A stretch of DNA of 6,679 nt, from positions 1 to 6,679 of the forward strand of contig BQJS01000228.1 of the NCBI GenBank assembly GCA_021604825.1, read 5' to 3'. Every line of letters starts with the position of its first letter. The stretch's first letter is position 1. Under the pieces are notes generated by a model, which worked only from the letters and a program-made list of their open reading frames with translations, was not told the origin of the DNA and ran no database searches. The position numbers and the translations under genes are program-made. This DNA is from Phycisphaerae bacterium. GTDB taxonomy: Bacteria > Planctomycetota > Phycisphaerae > UBA1845. Positions 1-4,527 of the stretch are shown here, piece after piece.

Positions 1-232
1 CGCAATAAATAAACAGAACCAGCCCCACCGATCCGATCGCCGGTGGAACCGCATATCCGAAATGACCCGCCGCCAGCGCCGAAAAAATGACGGCTGACGG
101 TCCGAGCGAAACGCCTGCAAGACGGACCCGCCCAAGCAGCAAACCAACCGTAATGACAACCAACAAAACCAACGCCGGCCGATTCGCAAATGGCAACCCG
201 GCTGCCATCAAACCGACTAACTGTGCGTCCAT
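1..232 (-). CDS. N-terminal part of a putative AspT/YidE/YbjL-family membrane transporter (truncated by window edge)
   Basis: Reading the minus strand from an ATG at 232 gives 77 residues with no stop before the window edge, so the 3' part of the gene is missing. The product begins MDAQLVGLMAAG and is strongly hydrophobic, with likely membrane segments at about residues 20-37, 43-58 and 64-77. The pattern GLLLGRVRLAGVSLG (residues 30-44), followed by GHFG (56-59) and GLVLFIYC (70-77), resembles the start of the AspT/YidE/YbjL duplicated transporter domain, where an early GxxxGxxxxxGxxLG segment is followed by GHF and a GLxLFxYxxG stretch. Known members include aspartate:alanine antiporters; the substrate here cannot be told. 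The start is supported by a Shine-Dalgarno-like AGGTGG at 245-240, seven bases upstream of the ATG. The gene follows comM by 139 bases in the same direction. Family assignment is by remembered motif only; the inner-membrane location is inferred. Confidence 0.72.
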   Translation of the reverse strand, partial: MDAQLVGLMAAGLPFANRPALVLLVVITVGLLLGRVRLAGVSLGPSAVIFSALAAGHFGYAVPPAIGSVGLVLFIYC

Positions 233-239
233 GGATGTG

Positions 240-246
240 CCACCTT
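240..246 (-). promoter_or_regulatory. Ribosome binding site of the transporter gene
   Basis: The minus strand reads AAGGTGG here, which matches AGGAGG in five of six positions and ends seven bases before the ATG at 232. It decides the start of the partial transporter gene. Confidence 0.6.
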
Positions 247-257
247 GCGAATGTCGC

Positions 258-292
258 GCTCGCACTGCCCCAATTTGGGCAAAGTCGCGAGC
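258..292. other. Imperfect hairpin in the comM-transporter gap
   Basis: On the plus strand GCTCGC (258-263), AC (264-265) and TGCCC (266-270) can pair with GGGCA (277-281), GT (284-285) and GCGAGC (287-292). This makes a 13-base-pair stem with a six-base loop (271-276) and small bulges at 282-283 and 286. The inner part, 266-281, is a near-perfect 16-base palindrome. No run of T follows on either strand, so a standard intrinsic terminator is unlikely. It lies 25 bases upstream of the transporter start and 79 bases past the comM stop. It could be a 5'-UTR structure, an operator or a processing/attenuation element. Confidence 0.5.
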
Positions 293-371
293 CTAACCAT
301 TCGGTACCTATCGGGCAAGACCGCAACTGGGCATGACTTGAGATTCAAAAACGAGCGCCGTGCGATGGAAT

Positions 372-1901
372 TTACAACTGCCGATCCAGTCGGCGGTAGT
401 GAATGGCTTCGGAGATGTGCTCGGCGCCGACGTCCTTGATTCCGGCTAGGTCGGCGATGGTTCGGGCGACGCGGAGGATCTTGTCGTGGGCTCTGGCGGA
501 TAGACCGAGTTCGTTCATGGCTTGGCGTAGAATTTGCTCGGCTGGCCCGTCGATCTTGCAGTGGGTGCGTAGTTGCCTTGAATTCATCCGTGCGTTGATC
601 AAGTCCCCGTTGTCGGCGAATCGACTCCGCTGTGCATCCCTGGCCACCAACACTTGCTCGCGCATTTCGCTGGAGGCTGTGCCATCGCGCTCGGTTCGCA
701 ATTGCGTGAACGGGACGGCTGGCACCTCGACGTGAATGTCGATCCGATCGATCAATGGCCCACTGATCCGGGCGAGATATTTGTCGATCTGCGGCGGGCT
801 GCATTTACAGGGTTTTCGCGGGTCGGTGAAGTAACCGCACGGGCAGGGATTCATCGCAGCCACCAGCATGAACGATGCCGGAAACACAGCCGTCGTGTGT
901 GCCCGCGCGATCGTCACCTCGCCATCTTCTAACGGCTGGCGCAATGCTTCCAATGACGACCGACTGAACTCTGGAAACTCGTCCAGAAACAACACGCCAT
1001 GGTGGGCCAGCGAAACCTCACCCGCCTGCGGAATCGTCCCCCCTCCAACAAGGGCAGCCGTGCTGGCTGAATGGTGCGGCGTTCGTACAGGCCGCGTTGC
1101 AAGCAGCGCCTCGCCTCGACGCAATTCGCCCGAAACGGAATGAATCCGCGTCGTCTCCAACGATTCCGTCAGCGTCAACTGCGGGAGGATCGACGGCAAG
1201 CGCTTGGCCAGCATCGTCTTACCGGAACCGGGCGGCCCCAGCAGCAAAACATTGTGGCCCCCAGCGGCTGCGATGGTCAGCGCCCGCTTGACGTGGTCTT
1301 GCCCACGTACGTCGCCGAAATCGATGTCATAGCGTGACAGTTTTCTGAGTGCATCATGTGGATCGACGTAGACCGGTTCGATCGGGAGCTGACCAGAGAG
1401 AAAGCCAACCGCTTCGGTGAGCGACGAAACAGGAATGATCTCTATGCCATCGACAACAGCCGCTTCAGCAGCGTTCTCGGCTGGCAGTACCATACCGCGC
1501 AATCCCTTCGCCTTGGCCAGTAGCGCCACCGACAGCGCCCCACGCATGGGTCGAACACGCCCATCAAGAGCAAGTTCACCGGTCACCAAATATGAAGGGG
1601 TTAGTTCCGGAACAACGCTGCCCGATGCGAAGATGATCCCCAGGGCCATCGGAAGATCGAATACCGGCCCTTCCTTGCGCAGGTCGGCTGGGGCAAGATT
1701 CACGACCGTCTTATGTCGCGGGAAGTCGTACCCGCTGTTTTGCATCGCGCTGCGAACGCGTTCGATGCTTTCCTTCACCGCCGCATCGGGCAAGCCAACA
1801 ATGGTAGCGGCTGCAAACCCGCGCGAAGCGATGTCGATTTCCACTTCGACCGGCTCGGCCTGTATCCCGCAGAACGCCACACTGTTGAGTCGGGCAATCA
1901 T
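372..1901 (-). CDS. comM: ComM/YifB family Mg-chelatase-like AAA+ ATPase
   Basis: The 509-residue product is full length for ComM/YifB (about 500 residues). In Vibrio and Haemophilus, ComM is a cytoplasmic hexameric helicase that drives branch migration when transforming DNA is integrated; many non-competent bacteria also carry it. Domains in order: a ribosomal-S5/Lon-like ChlI domain (about 20-141, with the typical GLPDAAVKES at 36-45), an AAA+ core (about 190-396) and a Mg-chelatase C-terminal domain (about 404-499). Visible motifs are Walker A GPPGSGKT (222-229), Walker B LFLDEF (304-309), a sensor-1-like Asn351, a four-Cys zinc site CPC (353-355) plus CKC (365-367), the SGPLIDRIDIHVEV segment with a candidate arginine finger (Arg386), and sensor 2 SAR (468-470). 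All key residues look intact. The start fits the family N-terminus; the Shine-Dalgarno is weak (AGGC, about six bases upstream). It lies 87 bases after the lipoprotein gene, with no evident functional link. Confidence 0.95.
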   Translation of the reverse strand: MIARLNSVAFCGIQAEPVEVEIDIASRGFAAATIVGLPDAAVKESIERVRSAMQNSGYDFPRHKTVVNLAPADLRKEGPVFDLPMALGIIFASGSVVPELTPSYLVTGELALDGRVRPMRGALSVALLAKAKGLRGMVLPAENAAEAAVVDGIEIIPVSSLTEAVGFLSGQLPIEPVYVDPHDALRKLSRYDIDFGDVRGQDHVKRALTIAAAGGHNVLLLGPPGSGKTMLAKRLPSILPQLTLTESLETTRIHSVSGELRRGEALLATRPVRTPHHSASTAALVGGGTIPQAGEVSLAHHGVLFLDEFPEFSRSSLEALRQPLEDGEVTIARAHTTAVFPASFMLVAAMNPCPCGYFTDPRKPCKCSPPQIDKYLARISGPLIDRIDIHVEVPAVPFTQLRTERDGTASSEMREQVLVARDAQRSRFADNGDLINARMNSRQLRTHCKIDGPAEQILRQAMNELGLSARAHDKILRVARTIADLAGIKDVGAEHISEAIHYRRLDRQL

Positions 1902-1988
1902 AAGCCTGATTCTAAAGTCACTTCAGCCCGATCGCCAACTGGGCAGGAAGGAATTTGAACTTTACGCCTCGATACCAGAGCTACGAAT

Positions 1989-2960
1989 CTACGGCTGAGT
2001 AGTGTCACGCCATATGGCTGTAATGTTGGTTGCCGTATCAACCTGGAACATACATTCCCGATTTGAACCACACGACGAGGGGTCGCCCTCCCAACGGTCA
2101 AATTGCTCAGTACACAGACCACTCACCGCGTCACACCCATTTGAGTCTTCCGCTGTCAATGTGAAAACTGTGCCAGTTTTGACTTGCCCTGCGAATCGCG
2201 GACGGCAAAACCCTTCCCTTGTTCCATCGATACTGAGATCCGTCGGAAACGCGAGCAACGGCGGCGCGTCAATCACAACGTCGTAGCAACCGCCAAGCAA
2301 CTGCGGATTGTTTTCATCGATTTTGATCACATCGATGACCGGCATCGCTTGGAACATGACGGTGACTTCTTTGTCCCCATCCATTTCCAAAGTAGCGACA
2401 CCATCTTCCGGCTGATCGTCAACATCGCCAGACCAACCGACGAATTCAAAATTGAAGGGCGTTGGAAACCGGATGTCATTCACGGGAATGTCAGACGTGA
2501 TTCCCTTGGCCTCAATGGCAATCAACGTCACTTGCTGACCCTCCGCAATATTACGCACGAACACGTCAGGATTTTCATCGCTGACGGCGTTGAACGAGAA
2601 GCGAATGTCAGAATACGGCGCGTTCTCACGTGAATATAAAACGTCATCAGCAACCACGATCACCCGCATGGCCTCAATATCATCAAGGCCGTCCATATTT
2701 AACGTCAAACTAAACTGACCATCTTCCCCTGGCTCGGGAGGTTCAAGTTCGCCATTGTCTTCATTCTCAACACCATTTGTACAGATACCGTTGGTATCGA
2801 CTAACCCGTTTGTCGTCACACCGTTTGTACAAATATCATCTCCGTTATCACCGCCACCATTTCCGCCATTGCCTGCCGGCGGCGTGTCGCAGCCAGTCAA
2901 CAATACAAACCCAAGCATCAAGGCGAGCCAGCCGCTACGATTTCTGATCGAGGTTCGCAT
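1989..2960 (-). CDS. Lipoprotein of unknown function with two InlB-type repeats
   Basis: The product has 323 residues and I do not recognise a named family for the whole protein. It begins with a lipoprotein signal peptide: Arg at 2, 6 and 8, a hydrophobic core (11-21), and lipobox LTGC with Cys24 as the lipidation site, followed by Asp25. A low-complexity linker follows: Gly/Asn-rich (30-42), then TNG four times (45-63), then acidic/proline-rich to about 80. Two related modules occupy about 139-204 and 259-318. Each runs from a G-x-V-TLxA strand to an F-x-x-W-x-GD turn (Trp176, Trp290) and ends in VTVMF or ITAIW, which is the style of divergent InlB B-repeats. Six Cys lie at 225-303, suggesting disulfides outside the cytoplasm. 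An ATG seven codons upstream (2981) is rejected because the Shine-Dalgarno AGGAG (2973-2969) would sit inside the coding region; it is eight bases before the ATG at 2960. The gene follows the M16 peptidase by 50 bases. Confidence 0.85.
   Translation of the reverse strand: MRTSIRNRSGWLALMLGFVLLTGCDTPPAGNGGNGGGDNGDDICTNGVTTNGLVDTNGICTNGVENEDNGELEPPEPGEDGQFSLTLNMDGLDDIEAMRVIVVADDVLYSRENAPYSDIRFSFNAVSDENPDVFVRNIAEGQQVTLIAIEAKGITSDIPVNDIRFPTPFNFEFVGWSGDVDDQPEDGVATLEMDGDKEVTVMFQAMPVIDVIKIDENNPQLLGGCYDVVIDAPPLLAFPTDLSIDGTREGFCRPRFAGQVKTGTVFTLTAEDSNGCDAVSGLCTEQFDRWEGDPSSCGSNRECMFQVDTATNITAIWRDTTQP
2769..2834 (-). repeat. Degenerate Thr-Asn-Gly coding repeat in the lipoprotein linker
   Basis: This stretch encodes residues 43-64, where TNG occurs four times (45-47, 50-52, 56-58, 61-63) and ICTNGV occurs at both ends. 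The two ends are also alike in DNA: 2770-2786 and 2818-2834 match at 15 of 17 positions. It looks like a recently duplicated linker rather than a folded domain. Confidence 0.7.
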
Positions 2961-2968
2961 TAAGAATT

Positions 2969-2973
2969 CTCCT
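2969..2973 (-). promoter_or_regulatory. Ribosome binding site of the lipoprotein gene
   Basis: The minus strand reads AGGAG, eight bases before the ATG at 2960. It selects that ATG over the in-frame ATG at 2981. Confidence 0.75.
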
Positions 2974-2982
2974 GTGTCCACA

Positions 2983-3010
2983 TATATAACGCGACGATTC
3001 GGCCACCCAA
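2983..3010 (-). promoter_or_regulatory. Candidate sigma-70-like promoter for the lipoprotein gene
   Basis: The minus strand has TTGGGT (3010-3005) and TATATA (2988-2983) separated by 16 bases. The first matches TTGACA at three positions, the second TATAAT at four. The position, just after the M16 stop codon and about 22 bases before the lipoprotein ATG, would suit a promoter with a short leader. The match is modest, and planctomycete promoters are poorly defined; read-through from the M16 gene is an equal possibility. Confidence 0.28.
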
Positions 3011-4402
3011 TTACTTAGGCTTGACCACAACCGCCACTTGTTTCTTCGTACCAAAGACCGCCTTCGCAGCCGCCTTAATATCCTTGTCAGTCAAATTATC
3101 GATGGCTTTTTTCAACTTCGCCGAATCCACTTGAAGCTGTTCGCATCGGCCTATCGAAAACGCAACACCGTACAGATTCTGTTGAAACATCACCGGGGGA
3201 TAATCGACGATCCCGAGAAGCAGCCCCAACATGTTCTTAGCAACCATCGTTTCCATTGGGGCCAACGGCATGTTGATGACGTTGTCGAGAGACTTCCGAA
3301 GACCCGCGATGGATTCCTCATCCGTCTTACCCGCCGCCGATGCAAATACTGAGATGACCATCGGATCATCGATCGGGCTGAACATCACCTTCAGCCCTTG
3401 GCTCGTGAACTGACTGAACATGCGACTAACAAGAACGAGATATGCCGGGTAGTGCTTCTCACCAGGCAGCGGTGCCGCGAATGAGACACATGCATGCGGC
3501 GGAGCCCCCTTCATTCTTGAATTGATCGTCACTACGTTTAGTTGACCAACGTTGGGCGGCCCGGGCGTGTCCGTCACACCTGGTTTTTGGCCAGCCGGTA
3601 TTGGACCGAAGTGTTTCTCGATCAACCCTTTGGCATTGCCCGCATCAAAGTTGCCAGCCAACACAATTGTTGCGTTCGACGGTTTGTAGTGGTCGAGCCA
3701 CCAATGTATCACGTCATTAAGCCCGATCAGCTTCACGTGTTCGGGCAAACCGCCCTTGCGATGGCCAATAGATGATGGCCGCACGTTGTTGCGACCGTGA
3801 TTCAATACCGCCAGCTGTGGCATGCCGCCGAACATGTTGACGACTTCTTGCAAGAGTCGCGGAACTTCGCGGTCGAGGTCGGCTTGCTTCGGGTCGAGAG
3901 CGCCCATGCGATTCGCCGCATCTTTGATTTCATTTTCCAACTGCGTCTTTTCAAACACGGTGGCGATGATTGTGTAGTCCTCGCCAGTTTGCGCATTGCT
4001 GCCCAATGGGTATCGCTGCATGTATTGCGAAACAGTGCGAGATGGCTCCTCCCCAGCCGCAGCCGTCACGTAGATATGCTCGACCAAGTGCGACAACCCG
4101 CTCTTGCCCTTGGGATCGTGTGACTCACCGACGTCAAACAAGACATCTAGGGCAACATGCTTCGCCTTGTCCGTGGGAAACAAGATGAACTTCAACCCGT
4201 TATTGAGTTGATGGCGCTCGGCACCTTGCGGGAGTGGGCGGGGCGTCGCATCTTTGTCTGCTTCCTTGGCAAGTTTCGCTTGGTATTCCTGAGAATCATC
4301 ATAAGTTTTGGGCATATCATCAGGCCCGATATACGTCCCGCCGTCCTTATCGCATCCGACGATCGTGAACAGCATAACCACAGCCAGACGCAACAATTGC
4401 AT
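3011..4402 (-). CDS. M16 family (insulinase/pitrilysin-like) zinc metallopeptidase, predicted lipoprotein
   Basis: The 463-residue product is an M16 peptidase-like protein, about the size of the two-domain M16B type. Its zinc motif is HLVEH (His105, Glu108 catalytic, His109), and Glu186 in LLQEV lies 77 residues past His109, where the family's distal zinc ligand is expected (about 75-77). The preceding NNGLKFIL (67-74) and the VGES...GKSGLSHLVEH segment are typical. The N-terminus MQLLRLAVVMLFTIVGC is a lipoprotein signal with Cys17 as lipidation site, followed by Asp18, so the enzyme probably acts on peptides in the periplasm, anchored to a membrane. Longer forms starting at 4495 or 4429 are rejected: the ATG at 4402 has GGAG nine bases upstream (4415-4412) and places the signal peptide at the very N-terminus. 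The common phenylalanine-x-Gly-Thr after HxxEH is replaced by IYVTAA. No second M16 subunit is adjacent. The substrate is unknown. Confidence 0.9.
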   Translation of the reverse strand: MQLLRLAVVMLFTIVGCDKDGGTYIGPDDMPKTYDDSQEYQAKLAKEADKDATPRPLPQGAERHQLNNGLKFILFPTDKAKHVALDVLFDVGESHDPKGKSGLSHLVEHIYVTAAAGEEPSRTVSQYMQRYPLGSNAQTGEDYTIIATVFEKTQLENEIKDAANRMGALDPKQADLDREVPRLLQEVVNMFGGMPQLAVLNHGRNNVRPSSIGHRKGGLPEHVKLIGLNDVIHWWLDHYKPSNATIVLAGNFDAGNAKGLIEKHFGPIPAGQKPGVTDTPGPPNVGQLNVVTINSRMKGAPPHACVSFAAPLPGEKHYPAYLVLVSRMFSQFTSQGLKVMFSPIDDPMVISVFASAAGKTDEESIAGLRKSLDNVINMPLAPMETMVAKNMLGLLLGIVDYPPVMFQQNLYGVAFSIGRCEQLQVDSAKLKKAIDNLTDKDIKAAAKAVFGTKKQVAVVVKPK

Positions 4403-4411
4403 GACACTTTT

Positions 4412-4415
4412 CTCC
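4412..4415 (-). promoter_or_regulatory. Ribosome binding site of the M16 peptidase gene
   Basis: The minus strand reads TTGGAGA around here, with GGAG nine bases before the ATG at 4402. It favours this start over the in-frame ATGs at 4429 and 4495, neither of which has a comparable site nearby. Confidence 0.65.
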
Positions 4416-4430
4416 AAGAGAGTGAACATA

Positions 4431-4444
4431 CATTGATTACAATG
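4431..4444. repeat. Short inverted repeat upstream of the M16 gene
   Basis: CATTG and CAATG flank a four-base AT-rich centre, making a 14-base inverted repeat 28 bases upstream of the M16 ATG. A second short one, CGCAG-A-CTGCG, lies at 4468-4478. Either could be a small operator; both are short enough to be chance. The rest of the 125-base gap shows no clear terminator or promoter. Confidence 0.25.
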
Positions 4445-4527
4445 CGAAGACAGCGGGCCAAGGGTACCGCAGACTGCGAAACTCAAGGAGGGCAATCACC
4501 GGCCAATTAGCCCGAAAACATGCTCGA

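Noticed and set aside
258..292. Intrinsic terminator after comM
   Set aside because: The stem is good but no T-tract follows it on the minus or plus strand.
217..804. 195-codon minus-strand frame overlapping the end of comM and the transporter start
   Set aside because: It is a different frame of comM, is rich in Arg and Ser as expected of an off-frame reading of GC-rich DNA, and overlaps two genes with clear family matches.
372..1901. Reading comM as evidence for a full natural-transformation locus
   Set aside because: No dprA, comEA/EC or pilus gene is in the window, and comM is widespread in bacteria not known to be competent.
1417..1998. 193-codon open frame on the plus strand opposite comM
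   Set aside because: It is the antisense shadow of a strongly conserved gene, has no recognisable domain, and runs past the comM start into the gap.
4403..4495. Longer N-terminus for the M16 peptidase (ATG at 4495)
   Set aside because: It would bury the lipoprotein signal 31 residues inside the protein and lacks a ribosome binding site; the ATG at 4402 has one.
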